Assembly (NCBI GenBank): GCA_902764705.1
Contig: CACWWZ010000028.1
Coordinates: 1 to 57,613, forward strand
Direction: 5' to 3'
Origin: an uncultured Prevotellaceae bacterium
Lineage (GTDB): Bacteria; Bacteroidota; Bacteroidia; Bacteroidales; Bacteroidaceae
DNA: 57,613 nucleotides
Every line of letters starts with the position of its first letter. Position 1 is the first letter of the stretch. The notes under the pieces were generated by a model. The model did no database searches. It saw nothing but the letters and a program-made list of their open reading frames with translations, and was not told the DNA's origin. Below, piece after piece: positions 1 through 7,745 of this stretch. The translations under genes and the position numbers were made by a program.

Positions 1-27
1 CGTGAGCATCTTCGCCGTTTGCGACGG

Positions 28-35
28 CAAAGATA
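28..35 (-). promoter_or_regulatory. TAnnTTTG promoter box facing off the left edge
   Basis: On the minus strand this reads TATCTTTG, the Bacteroidetes -7 consensus. An ATG lies about 18 nt further on (minus strand, position 9), so a gene may start there and leave the window. Only three codons are visible, so no product can be named. A GCCGT/ACGGC hairpin overlaps the box (14-28). Confidence 0.4.
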
Positions 36-53
36 GACAATGTTCATCAAACA

Positions 54-92
54 AATGGTCGGTTGAAATACTCCTTAATTCAACCGACCATT
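54..92. terminator. Perfect 14-bp inverted repeat after the antitoxin gene
   Basis: AATGGTCGGTTGAA at 54-67 pairs exactly with 79-92 around an 11-nt loop. It sits 26 bp beyond the antitoxin stop and most likely ends the toxin/antitoxin transcript. The T-run on the minus side is weak, so it could also be a bidirectional terminator or a palindromic site. Confidence 0.55.
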
Positions 93-118
93 ATTTAAGC
101 TCTGTTAGCCGTCGAGCC

Positions 119-430
119 TTATGCCTCCATCGCTGCTGCCTGGAATACCTCTATGCCAAGACCCTCTTCAATCTCAGAGATCGTCTTGAACGAGAAGTTC
201 ACCTTGCCGGAAAGGATCTTGCTCACATACTGAGGACTGACTCCCAGTTTCTCGGCAACATCGTTACGGGAAAGCCCATTATCCTGCATGTAGTCCATGA
301 TGGCATAGGCTACGCGACGGGATCTTCTCAGCCACGAGGCATTCTCCTGCCTCCACTTGGCATCGTCAACGAACGTGGAACGCTCACCTGACTGGTTCGC
401 CTCCAAAAACTGTACTGCTTTTGACTTCAT
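119..430 (-). CDS. XRE-family HTH antitoxin
   Basis: A 103-aa DNA-binding protein, probably the antitoxin and autorepressor of a type II toxin/antitoxin pair. Residues about 40-95 form an XRE/Cro helix-turn-helix; the segments LSRNDVAEKLGVSPQYVSK and FKTISEIEEGLGIEV are typical of helices 2-3 and the following helix. The N-terminal 35 residues could contact the toxin. Its start codon overlaps the stop of the upstream gene (ATGA at 427-430), which implies translational coupling in toxin-first order, as in HigBA modules. The HTH assignment is direct from sequence; the antitoxin role is inferred from the pairing. Confidence 0.8.
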   Translation of the reverse strand: MKSKAVQFLEANQSGERSTFVDDAKWRQENASWLRRSRRVAYAIMDYMQDNGLSRNDVAEKLGVSPQYVSKILSGKVNFSFKTISEIEEGLGIEVFQAAAMEA

Positions 431-984
431 ATATTATCCTCCTCTATCATTGAAATGAAACTGTCTGAATCGAATACACCATTGCTGGCAAGAAACTGTC
501 GGCACTGATTGAGCTTGTCGAGTTCCGCTTGGGTATGGCTACGCTCCTGCATCGTCCTTGTGAGTTTGATGGCTCCACCTGTTATGACGAACACATTCTT
601 TTCAAGTCGGATGGCATAGACACGAAGCCAACTTGCGTGTCCTGTGCGGTTCCAGTTCCGAGCCTTTTCCCTCGCCAACTCCCGAATGGTCATGTCGGCT
701 GAACTGAGTGGAATGAAGAGTTCATCAAGATTTTCCGTGTAGGGTATCTCCAGAATCAGCCTCTCCAACTGCTCTGCATCATCAATCGTGTCCTCAACGG
801 CCTCGCTGATTCTCTCTATATGGAAGAACTCTTGAAGGTCGTTCTGGTTTTCAAGAAAGAAATCCCACAAGTATTCGGCATCGTTCCACTTCTGGAATAG
901 TGCTGCCAACTCGTTGTTGGGCTTGTTCATGTCTCTCACTGCCCAAAGATGGTCTTTGCCTTCTATGATACGTTCAAATTTCAT
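427..984 (-). CDS. Putative toxin of a HigBA-like toxin/antitoxin module
   Basis: A 185-aa protein encoded just upstream of, and overlapping, an XRE antitoxin. The C-terminal part (VFVITGGAIKLTRTM, then a helical ELDKLNQCRQFL) resembles the last strand and helix of RelE/HigB-type mRNA interferases, and conserved basic residues precede it (RNWNRTGHASWLRVYAIRLEK). The protein is longer than a typical HigB (about 100 aa), with an acidic N-terminal extension. I chose the ATG at 984 because a TAAATTTG promoter box (993-1000) ends 8 nt before it, and the longer reading frame would begin upstream of that promoter. The toxin function is inferred from family-like residues and gene order. Confidence 0.55.
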   Translation of the reverse strand: MKFERIIEGKDHLWAVRDMNKPNNELAALFQKWNDAEYLWDFFLENQNDLQEFFHIERISEAVEDTIDDAEQLERLILEIPYTENLDELFIPLSSADMTIRELAREKARNWNRTGHASWLRVYAIRLEKNVFVITGGAIKLTRTMQERSHTQAELDKLNQCRQFLASNGVFDSDSFISMIEEDNI

Positions 985-992
985 ATGCGCTG

Positions 993-1000
993 CAAATTTA
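993..1000 (-). promoter_or_regulatory. Promoter of the toxin/antitoxin operon
   Basis: Minus-strand TAAATTTG matches the TAnnTTTG -7 box. Only 8 nt separate it from the ATG at 984, so the transcript would be leaderless or nearly so. Confidence 0.55.
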
Positions 1001-1047
1001 ATGATTATTTTTGAAATATGCAACTTTTAAGTTGCGTTTTTATGTTC

Positions 1048-2265
1048 TTATATGTCTTTTTTGCCGAATAGGACAGTCCATCGGTCAATTATTGCCTTTG
1101 CCTGCTGCCACTTCTTTCCCTTTGAGCCTAACAGCTTTGGATCTGCCAGCAACTCATGATAGCGTCTTTGGGGAACATCCGGTCCACCAAGCGGTTTGTT
1201 GGTAATGGCTTGTAACGCTCGATGGAAGGTGATATAGTTGCAAGACTCAATACGATTCGACTGGCGAAGGGCATAAAGCAGGTAGGCCAGACGGGATGTG
1301 CCAGGATTCTCGGATAGGTAATCTTTGATATGGGCTTTCAATCTGGCCTTATCGCCAATGAGCAATTCATCAAGTGTCCGTCTATCCTTCTGCTGCCCAC
1401 CATGAGACTGGCAGGAACGCAAGGTGAACATGATTTCTTTCCAACAGTCATCGCTTGATGTATCGTTGGCCAACTGTTGCCAGCCTTCCTTCGTGTCAGT
1501 CCTATTAGTTAGGCTATGCGCTATGAATGTCCGCAGACACATCCTGAACATTTCGGCTGTAAAACTGGTACTTTGACCGTCTACCATCTGCTTGCTGAAT
1601 ACGTCCGCCATCTGTCGAAGACCGTGGTCGAATGTGACGAAGAAGTAGATGCAGTAGGCGAGAGGTTCACCTTCAACGGCAATACGCTTGTAAAGTTGTT
1701 CAAGGTATTCTGGCACAAACAGGAGCGAATAGACATAGACCGTCTTTGTGACAAGCAGCGCCAGGTTCTGCAGGGCTATTCTGTCTTGATCTGCTAATGG
1801 GGTGTCGGTGCCAGAGGCTACTATCTGGTTGATCAAATCGTTGAGGACACACTTCATTGATGAAGGCATAGACTCGAAGCTCTCGCCGAGGTCATCAGTC
1901 CTGATGATGATGCAGTCACTGTTTGGAGTCTTTGTTTCCTCTATCTCGCCAGTAAATGAGTCCACCTTGATCATTGCGTGATGGAAGATACACTCAGCAG
2001 CCAACTGGTCATAATCGGAAAATGCCGCTTGGTCATCTGCTACCGAATCAGGGTTCATTATATATTTAAATATGTACGCGTAGAAATCCCTTGCATTCTG
2101 CGGCATACAATCATCAAGAAGTCCCATTGTCCTCTCCATTAGCGACAGGTCGCCACTACCGATGGCTGCAACCTGCCGTTTGAAGTCACTATACGTCTGT
2201 TGATGGTGGCTCTTCCATTCCCTTACGGCCTTATTTGCCGTTTCTCTATTATCCTGAATGTTCAT
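1048..2265 (-). CDS. Hypothetical protein next to integrase
   Basis: A 405-aa soluble protein with no signal peptide or membrane segment; I do not recognise its family with confidence. It is rich in helices and has several Cys and His residues scattered rather than in a metal motif. The C-terminal third (LDELLIGDKARLKAHIKDYLSENPGTSRLAYLLYAL, quoted here only as a landmark near residue 300: LIGDKARLKAHIKDYL) looks like a helical DNA-associated region. Proteins of this size often sit directly behind tyrosine recombinases in Bacteroidales elements, possibly DUF6043-like, but that is recollection and not shown. Its gene follows the integrase on the same strand after a 130-bp gap and precedes the toxin/antitoxin pair. 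Confidence 0.6.
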   Translation of the reverse strand: MNIQDNRETANKAVREWKSHHQQTYSDFKRQVAAIGSGDLSLMERTMGLLDDCMPQNARDFYAYIFKYIMNPDSVADDQAAFSDYDQLAAECIFHHAMIKVDSFTGEIEETKTPNSDCIIIRTDDLGESFESMPSSMKCVLNDLINQIVASGTDTPLADQDRIALQNLALLVTKTVYVYSLLFVPEYLEQLYKRIAVEGEPLAYCIYFFVTFDHGLRQMADVFSKQMVDGQSTSFTAEMFRMCLRTFIAHSLTNRTDTKEGWQQLANDTSSDDCWKEIMFTLRSCQSHGGQQKDRRTLDELLIGDKARLKAHIKDYLSENPGTSRLAYLLYALRQSNRIESCNYITFHRALQAITNKPLGGPDVPQRRYHELLADPKLLGSKGKKWQQAKAIIDRWTVLFGKKDI

Positions 2266-2395
2266 GTGTTTATAAATGTTAATTACAAATTAATCTTTTT
2301 CGTGAGGTTCTGCTCAAAATAGCCATTTACATGAGTGTGTCAGCCGTTTGTCAATGTGAGCATCTAACCGAAATCGGGTGTTTTGAAGCCCCATT

Positions 2396-3994
2396 TCAAC
2401 CATAGAGTTCTTTCTCGAACCGTTCCATTTCTTTCCTTTTCAGCATCAGCAGGGCTTCCTTAATATCGTCTTCCGAGAACGCATCCATCTTTTCGAAGAG
2501 AGCCTGCTTGCTTGGCGTGATGGACGTTTTGCTTACAGTATTCTGCGACTCTTCAATGCTGTCTTTGCTTGTATCGCCAACATTCAGCAACAAACGATTG
2601 AACTTCGCTCTTTCTTCGATAGTGTAGGGCGAGATATAGCGGATGGTTATCTGGCCTCTGTTGCCAAGGCTATGCCCCATCGCATCAGAGATATATTCCA
2701 TGGGAACCTTAGCTGCATGAAGGTTCGTGGCAAATGAGTGGCGGGCGTATGTTCCCGTAAGGTTCATCGACCAGCCTATGGCATCCATAAGCTTCTTCAA
2801 GCGGTCTCTAATGTTCTTATTCTCTTGACATATCCTCTTTCGCACAGCATTGGCATCTTCCTCTCCGACATCATCCATCAAGAAAGGGAAAACCAGCTGA
2901 TCTATCTTTGCTGTTGGCGAATAGCAGTCCAAGATTTCCCTCATTGGATCAGTAATTGGTACGATTACCTCCATGCCGTCACCGTCGATGGTTTCGTCTT
3001 CTGTCTTATGACGTATAAACCTGAAAGCACGACAATCCGCTTCAAAATAGTAGCGGTTGTAGCGTAGTAAGGCAAGGTCTATCAGGTTGCACCCACAACA
3101 GAGATATTGCATGAGAAACATGGCCAACGACTGATAAATGAGTTCTATAGCCTTCTCGCTCTTTGCGGCATAACTGACATTATCTTTCCGTCTCGTGTTG
3201 GATATGGGGAAATCTATATCACGGCTCTTCCAATGCAGATACAGCTCTGTCATCTGGTCAACTGTGAGAAACCACTCCTTACGGGATGATCCTGCAGGTA
3301 TCTTAATCTTGTCACGGGTCTTACCAAACATATATGCTTTGGGCAGCATATACCCTTCACCAATACAACGGTTTACTACCACCCTGCATGCTCTGAGTCG
3401 GATGCCCTGCGTAGTTGACTTGATGTTCTTCTCCGTCATGCTTTCGATCCATTTGCTAATTACGGTGGAATCAACAGCAAAACCATCAGCGTATGTAAAG
3501 CCTGTCAAACTTGTAAAGCACCTGTACGCATTCTCATAGTTCTCAGCAGTTCCTGCCTTGCCACTACTGCGTTTCTCTCTGATAATCTCCTCCCATACCG
3601 AAAGAAAAGAGGCTGATTCACTACGACCTGTCAGTGCCAGTTTTATACGATCCAGCGTAAGTACACCTCGTTCGTTTACTGTTGTGACCACATTAACCAT
3701 GCTTTCAAACACTTCTTGTAGCCGCACCTTACGTTCGAATGTCGTTTCTGTTCCAATCCGCTTTTCACGGTTCCCTTTGGCCTTGGAAAGCCTAATCATT
3801 TCATCTTCAGTACACTTCTCACCTAAACTGTAATAATAGCGTGAGCCACTGATATGGAATTTCACACACAGCGGAAAGGAAAAATCCTTAACAATTTCGG
3901 GATGCCTTTTGTCCAAACACATAGAGATATAGCAATCCCCGACCCGAGCGTCAAAGAGGGTAGATGATATTTTGTTTCTATTGCTTGTTGCCAT
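2396..3994 (-). CDS. Tyrosine recombinase (integrase) of the left element
   Basis: A 532-aa site-specific recombinase of the Bacteroidetes phage-integrase type. The N-terminal 200 residues hold an arm-binding and SAM-like core-binding region. The catalytic domain shows YARHSFATNL (Arg II box, with Tyr in place of the usual first His), GHS (third box) and the nucleophile in ITIRYISPY. The position of Arg I is not an Arg (CCGCNLIDLALL). A C-terminal tail of about 60 residues is charged and helical. I chose Met at 3994 because the TAACTTTG promoter at 4025-4032 would start transcription near 4018, leaving the earlier Met at 4015 almost leaderless; either start is possible. It probably moves the region to its left, whose other end lies outside the window. 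Confidence 0.85.
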   Translation of the reverse strand: MATSNRNKISSTLFDARVGDCYISMCLDKRHPEIVKDFSFPLCVKFHISGSRYYYSLGEKCTEDEMIRLSKAKGNREKRIGTETTFERKVRLQEVFESMVNVVTTVNERGVLTLDRIKLALTGRSESASFLSVWEEIIREKRSSGKAGTAENYENAYRCFTSLTGFTYADGFAVDSTVISKWIESMTEKNIKSTTQGIRLRACRVVVNRCIGEGYMLPKAYMFGKTRDKIKIPAGSSRKEWFLTVDQMTELYLHWKSRDIDFPISNTRRKDNVSYAAKSEKAIELIYQSLAMFLMQYLCCGCNLIDLALLRYNRYYFEADCRAFRFIRHKTEDETIDGDGMEVIVPITDPMREILDCYSPTAKIDQLVFPFLMDDVGEEDANAVRKRICQENKNIRDRLKKLMDAIGWSMNLTGTYARHSFATNLHAAKVPMEYISDAMGHSLGNRGQITIRYISPYTIEERAKFNRLLLNVGDTSKDSIEESQNTVSKTSITPSKQALFEKMDAFSEDDIKEALLMLKRKEMERFEKELYG

Positions 3995-4024
3995 ATTATT
4001 TCTTTTGAATGTCATAGACTACAG

Positions 4025-4032
4025 CAAAGTTA
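4025..4032 (-). promoter_or_regulatory. Promoter of the left integrase
   Basis: Minus-strand TAACTTTG box; predicted start about 4018. Just upstream (4055-4060 and 4072-4077) TGCATA and TATGCA form an inverted repeat 11 nt apart, a plausible operator near the -33 region. Confidence 0.5.
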
Positions 4033-4182
4033 CCCATAAAATCACACCCTATCATGCATAAAGTGTTAAACTATGCAAACAAAGAATCGCGTATCAATTT
4101 TATTTTCATACCTTTGCGCAAGAAATCGCTATTGCTTGGGAGTCGATAAGAATGTGGTCATTCGTCAAAATTGACAAACCCC

Positions 4183-4272
4183 GGAACCTGTACGGAACTT
4201 TGACCCCTTGATTTGACCTCGAAAAGCATAGTTGAGGTGATAAGAAAGTGACATGGAACTTGTACGGAACTT
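4183..4272. repeat. Pair of 18-bp direct repeats near the left integrase
   Basis: GGAACCTGTACGGAACTT at 4183-4200 recurs at 4255-4272 with one mismatch, 72 bp apart. Each copy is also preceded by a GATAAGAA(T/A)GTG segment (4145 and 4240). Each copy itself contains GGAACYT twice. The placement between an integrase gene and an attachment-like repeat suggests integrase arm-type or excisionase sites. Apart from these repeats the 4016-4390 stretch is AT-rich and shows no gene. Confidence 0.5.
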
Positions 4273-4390
4273 CAAGTATTCCACAACAGAGAATCACTGC
4301 ATATCATATTGAGAATTAGTAAATTAGAAAAATTAAAAATATATAGAGACGGACTACCACAGGCTATCACAAAGTATGTCCTTCGGAGCA

Positions 4391-4560
4391 ACTCATAATC
4401 TGGAGGTCGTAGGTTCAAGCCCTACCTGGTCCACACAAAGGTCTCAGAGGTAATCTGAGGCCTTTTTGTACTCCAAAACCTCTATTTACAAGGACTTCCG
4501 AGATTTCAGGTGCTTCCACTTGTAAGAGAGTCTGATTTCCTGTAGATTTTTGGATTTCTT
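4391..4560 (+). repeat. Left 170-bp boundary repeat (attL) with tRNA 3' fragment
   Basis: This block recurs at 20331-20500 with two mismatches (at 4450 and 4462 by my alignment). Positions 4391-4433 match the 3' part of a tRNA with a CAT anticodon: anticodon loop CTCATAA, 3' stem TCTGG, T arm GTAGG-TTCAAGC-CCTAC, acceptor strand CTGGTCC and discriminator A. The 5' half (which would begin with about GGACCAG) is absent from both copies, so neither is a complete tRNA here. Tyrosine integrases commonly use tRNA 3' ends, and the integrase starts 53 bp further on. I infer this is an attachment site; exact crossover bases cannot be fixed without the empty site. Confidence 0.8.
4440..4468 (+). terminator. 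tRNA terminator inside attL
   Basis: GGTCTCAGA (4440-4448) pairs with TCTGAGGCC (4454-4462), followed by five T. The same structure lies in the right copy (20380-20408) and is probably the original terminator of the tRNA gene. Confidence 0.8.
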
Positions 4561-4589
4561 ATGACCGCTGTTGACCGCTAGTTGACCGC
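4561..4589 (+). repeat. TTGACCGC repeats, candidate integrase arm sites
   Basis: GTTGACCGC occurs at 4570-4578 and 4581-4589, with a near copy at 4561. The decamer GTTGACCGCA (4581-4590) recurs at 20260-20269, just inside the right boundary repeat. Copies just inside each end of the element fit integrase arm-binding sites. Confidence 0.55.
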
Positions 4590-4613
4590 AGTTTGCACTA
4601 AAATTTAAATTCT

Positions 4614-5882
4614 ATGCTGACAATTAAAGCAGAAGTCCAGAAGGACAGAAAGAGAAATGATGGTAGCTACAACGTGAAAATCAGGTTCACAAAAGACCGT
4701 ACAGTGAAGAGGATTTCCACCAACTTGTTTGCTACAGATGCAGACCTTACCTCAGATTTGAAGTTGAAAGAGGATTCCATGACTAAACAGGAGGCAGACC
4801 GCCTAGTGTTACACTACAGGACACTGGTTAATTCCTTACACCTCGATTCTGGCAACGATGACATTAGCGAAATCGTGAACCGTTTACTATGCAAAGAGGA
4901 AGCTGAGAAGCCTATTGATTTTATTGCATTTAGTAAGAAGTGGATTAGTGAGACTACTATTAAAGGCAAGGACAACTATACCACAGCTTTGAATTCATTC
5001 ATCCGATTTCTAGGGGAAGAAGAGTTGGAAATCAAGAAAATCACTGTTGACCTGCTGGAACAATACCGTGACTATATAGTAAAAGTACGTAAGGAACGTG
5101 TGAAGGTTTTACAAGCAAAGGGGAAAAGAGTGCCGTCTAATCGATGCTTGTCACTATACCTTATGAGTCTAAGACATCTTTACGGTGAAGCACAGAGATT
5201 CTATAACAAACCAGATAAAGGCCTCATACGAATACCCCACACTCCATTTGAGTACTTCAAAATTCCGAAACAAGAGGCTACTCGTAAACGTGCTGTCACC
5301 CCTCAACAAATCAAGGCTATCTGGAGTCTGCCGTATCAGAATATCCACAAGGGAGTCAAGCATACCTGCCGTCCAGACCTTGCAAAAGATTGCTTTATCC
5401 TCTCATTCTGTCTCATGGGCATTAACTCCGTTGACCTCTATAATGCTACAGAGCTAAGGGGTAACAAGCTTGTTTACTGCCGTACTAAGACCAAAGACCG
5501 TAGACTTGACAAGGCTAAGATGGAAGTAGACGTACCTGACATGGTGCTACCCATTATTGAGAAGTACCGTGATACTACAGGCCAACGACTCTTCAAGTTC
5601 TACAAAGACTACAGAGACCACAAAGCATTCAATAAGGCCATCAACAAGGGACTGAAAGAGATTGGTGACCAGCTACAGATTGAGGACTTAGAATACTATG
5701 CAGCCCGTCATTCATGGGCAACGATTGCTCTCAACAAATGCAAGATTGACAAGTACACAGTCCATGCAGCCCTCAACCACGTGGATGAGAACATGAGAGT
5801 CACCGACATCTACATTGAACGTGACTTCGTGAACGAGAACAAGTCTAACCAGAAAGTCGTAAAGTACGTTTTTGGTAAATGA
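4614..5882 (+). CDS. Tyrosine recombinase (integrase) of the 15.9-kb element
   Basis: A 422-aa site-specific recombinase that should integrate and excise the element at a tRNA-Met-like site. Residues 1-90 form an Arm-DNA-binding region beginning MLTIKAEVQKDRK; about 100-210 is the SAM-like core-binding domain; the catalytic domain follows. Visible residues are YAARHSWATIA (Arg II box, Tyr replacing the first His), ALNH (third box) and nucleophile Tyr in VTDIYIERD. The usual Arg I position reads CLMGINSVDLY without Arg, as in the other integrase here. It lies 53 bp inside the left boundary repeat. The same first codons survive as a stub at the right end (20516-20569). Confidence 0.9.
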   Translation: MLTIKAEVQKDRKRNDGSYNVKIRFTKDRTVKRISTNLFATDADLTSDLKLKEDSMTKQEADRLVLHYRTLVNSLHLDSGNDDISEIVNRLLCKEEAEKPIDFIAFSKKWISETTIKGKDNYTTALNSFIRFLGEEELEIKKITVDLLEQYRDYIVKVRKERVKVLQAKGKRVPSNRCLSLYLMSLRHLYGEAQRFYNKPDKGLIRIPHTPFEYFKIPKQEATRKRAVTPQQIKAIWSLPYQNIHKGVKHTCRPDLAKDCFILSFCLMGINSVDLYNATELRGNKLVYCRTKTKDRRLDKAKMEVDVPDMVLPIIEKYRDTTGQRLFKFYKDYRDHKAFNKAINKGLKEIGDQLQIEDLEYYAARHSWATIALNKCKIDKYTVHAALNHVDENMRVTDIYIERDFVNENKSNQKVVKYVFGK

Positions 5883-5890
5883 GATGCAGA

Positions 5891-5927
5891 AAACTCCACT
5901 TGATGTTTTGTCAGGTGGAGTTTTTTT
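5891..5927 (+). terminator. Integrase terminator
   Basis: AACTCCACTTGA pairs with TCAGGTGGAGTT (one G-T pair), followed by a run of seven T. Confidence 0.8.
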
Positions 5928-5937
5928 GTTACTTTTG
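5907..5937 (+). promoter_or_regulatory. Promoter overlapping the terminator tail
   Basis: TTTG at 5907-5910, 19 nt, then TACTTTTG at 5930-5937, matching the Bacteroidetes -33/-7 pair. Predicted start at about 5943, the A of the following start codon, so the mRNA may be leaderless. Confidence 0.5.
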
Positions 5938-5942
5938 CAGCT

Positions 5943-6983
5943 ATGAATAAAATAGAACCAATACAAGAATTTGAGCGTACAGGATATATGGATTATCCAT
6001 ACATCGATTATCCACTATTTAGTTACGTCAACATGGTGGCTAATAATTTCTGGTGGGAACCAGAACCTGATTTTGACGAAGAGAAAGGAGAACAATATTT
6101 CATCAAAAGTCCTTCGTTTGTCCCCAGCAGATTTGCTAGGAGATACATTGACAGGCAGATAGATGTCAGTCACTTAGACAAATATCTTCAAGCTGCTAAC
6201 GAAAAACCGATATTTAAGCATTACAAATTTTCAGAGATTGATGACACTAACAGGCATGACTTGAAGAAAGTTCAAGAAGAAAATGTGCCAGACATATCAA
6301 TGACCTTAAAAGTTTACCATTTAGACATATCCAAGTTTTGGTATCTATGTGTCTGTATCAAAGACTGGGTTGAAGGTAAAACTTGCGAAGGAGCAAGAAT
6401 CAGTCTACCGACACATCGAGAAGAATTAAAGAATCTTACTAACGAACTAAACAAACTTAACCCTAAGTTATTTGGCAGCACCATTAAGACAACGGGTAAA
6501 GCAAAACTCACTCTGAATGTTAATGGTAAGAATACAGTAATCGAAGATACTCAGACACTAACCCTATTAAATGTCGCTGTTCTAAACTTTTTAGATTCAG
6601 GCATCTGTAAGACTACAATAAGGGTCGATGGGGAAAAAGATGAATACATAGTCCATAATCCTTTATTAGATACTTCAGAATTAGGGACGGAAAGACTGAC
6701 TAAAGCTAAGGCCAAAACAATTAAATTAGCACTTTTCTACAAATATCTCAATTGGTTTTTGAAAGAGAAAGAGGCTGACAACGATATAATAGCGAACTAT
6801 CCGCTATCCATATCAATAAACAAAGACTTACTTATCTCACGAATGGCTTTTTTTACAGGTGTCACTGACAATGAAAAATTCCTTAGTGCAGACAATTCTG
6901 ACAAAGGCTTTATCCGTACAGCTATAAGTGGCTATGAAGATGTCGAAATACCCACCGATAACAAATACTATGGTTTTGGCTGA
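5943..6983 (+). CDS. Hypothetical element protein
   Basis: A 346-aa soluble protein I do not recognise. It has no signal peptide or clear catalytic motif. The first 60 residues are rich in aromatic and acidic residues (YPYIDYPLFSYVNMV, FWWEPEPDFDEEKGE). The middle contains a lysine-rich stretch (KELKNLTNELNKLN-like) and a beta-rich segment (KLTLNVNGKNTVIED). It is monocistronic by context, with a terminator and promoter in front and about 230 bp of non-coding DNA after it. It is more AT-rich than the chromosomal genes to the right. A Met at residue 16 is a possible alternative start. Confidence 0.7.
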   Translation: MNKIEPIQEFERTGYMDYPYIDYPLFSYVNMVANNFWWEPEPDFDEEKGEQYFIKSPSFVPSRFARRYIDRQIDVSHLDKYLQAANEKPIFKHYKFSEIDDTNRHDLKKVQEENVPDISMTLKVYHLDISKFWYLCVCIKDWVEGKTCEGARISLPTHREELKNLTNELNKLNPKLFGSTIKTTGKAKLTLNVNGKNTVIEDTQTLTLLNVAVLNFLDSGICKTTIRVDGEKDEYIVHNPLLDTSELGTERLTKAKAKTIKLALFYKYLNWFLKEKEADNDIIANYPLSISINKDLLISRMAFFTGVTDNEKFLSADNSDKGFIRTAISGYEDVEIPTDNKYYGFG

Positions 6984-7105
6984 TAAATAGTTTTTTGCAA
7001 TTTCAATTTTCATTTTACTGAAAATCAATTAGTTGGGAAAAATTGAAAGCATATTTTCCTAACCATCATTCCACTTTTTTCATTCCTCATTTCTACTATA
7101 GATTC

Positions 7106-7113
7106 TAACTTTG
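7106..7113 (+). promoter_or_regulatory. Promoter for the small protein-helicase pair
   Basis: TAACTTTG, matching TAnnTTTG. It leaves a leader of about 95 nt before the ATG at 7213. The reading frame is open across the leader, but the promoter position argues against an upstream start. Confidence 0.5.
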
Positions 7114-7212
7114 CACCCAGAACGAAACAGCAGCGATCGGGCTAGAGTAGTTCTGGAGGTAAAGATGCCGCCTCGCACAGTGCAAAGGGCAGCAAATATA
7201 AAAGAAAAAAAG

Positions 7213-7695
7213 ATGAAAAAATTAAATTTTTCAGTACTGACAACTGCCAAGGAGCAGCAGTACCCCAACAATGAGGCATATGCCGAAGTAATGAAGATGA
7301 TGAACCGTGGCGACAAGCTTTCGGTTAAGTTTGGAACAACGAAGACTCAGCACCCCTATGCTTGGGTAGAGTCTAAGACTGTGGCGGGATTCAAATACGA
7401 ACTGGATGCCGAGCGCATGAACAACCTTATTAATTATTTAGCGACTGGTGAGGTTAGTAATTATGCAGGCGACCCGATGCAGAGTGACACTGTTGAGGTT
7501 AGCGAGGATTACCAGTGGGAAGTCATGAAGCAATTCATTGAAAAAGGGTTTGTGCTCCAGTACACTCCGCTCTTTCGAGAGTACAATGACAAGATTTCTG
7601 CCATGAAGTCGATGTACAAGGGGACTGTGTTTTTCAGGATTCCTCGTACCACCGAGAACCTTAACTACCTGCGTGAGCACCAGCAGGATATCTAA
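7213..7695 (+). CDS. Hypothetical protein upstream of helicase-like gene
   Basis: A 160-aa soluble, charged protein of unknown family, starting MKKLNFSVLTTAKEQQYPNN after an A-rich region (a good Bacteroidetes translation start). It has no signal peptide. The predicted fold is alternating helices and strands; a conserved-looking C-terminus ends in NYLREHQQDI. It lies 50 bp before the helicase-like gene, with a terminator-like hairpin between them, so the two are probably co-transcribed under partial attenuation. The start was chosen over upstream in-frame codons because the promoter box TAACTTTG sits at 7106-7113. Confidence 0.75.
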   Translation: MKKLNFSVLTTAKEQQYPNNEAYAEVMKMMNRGDKLSVKFGTTKTQHPYAWVESKTVAGFKYELDAERMNNLINYLATGEVSNYAGDPMQSDTVEVSEDYQWEVMKQFIEKGFVLQYTPLFREYNDKISAMKSMYKGTVFFRIPRTTENLNYLREHQQDI

Positions 7696-7704
7696 GTCTA
7701 ACCC

Positions 7705-7738
7705 GTAGAGGGGTAGTGCTCGCCCCTCTACACTTTTT
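7705..7738 (+). terminator. Hairpin with T-run between the small gene and the helicase-like gene
   Basis: GTAGAGGGG (7705-7713) pairs perfectly with CCCCTCTAC (7723-7731), then ACTTTTT. It ends 7 nt before the ATG at 7746, so it may act as an attenuator or shield the start codon rather than as a simple end of transcription. Confidence 0.65.
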
Positions 7739-7745
7739 AATATAT

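Noticed and set aside
4106-4297. Minus-strand 63-codon ORF in the left intergenic region
   Set aside because: It spans the 18-bp repeats, has no promoter or start context, and no protein-like composition.
4391-4433. A complete tRNA-Met gene
   Set aside because: Only the anticodon loop through the acceptor 3' strand is present; no matching 5' acceptor or D arm lies upstream of either copy.
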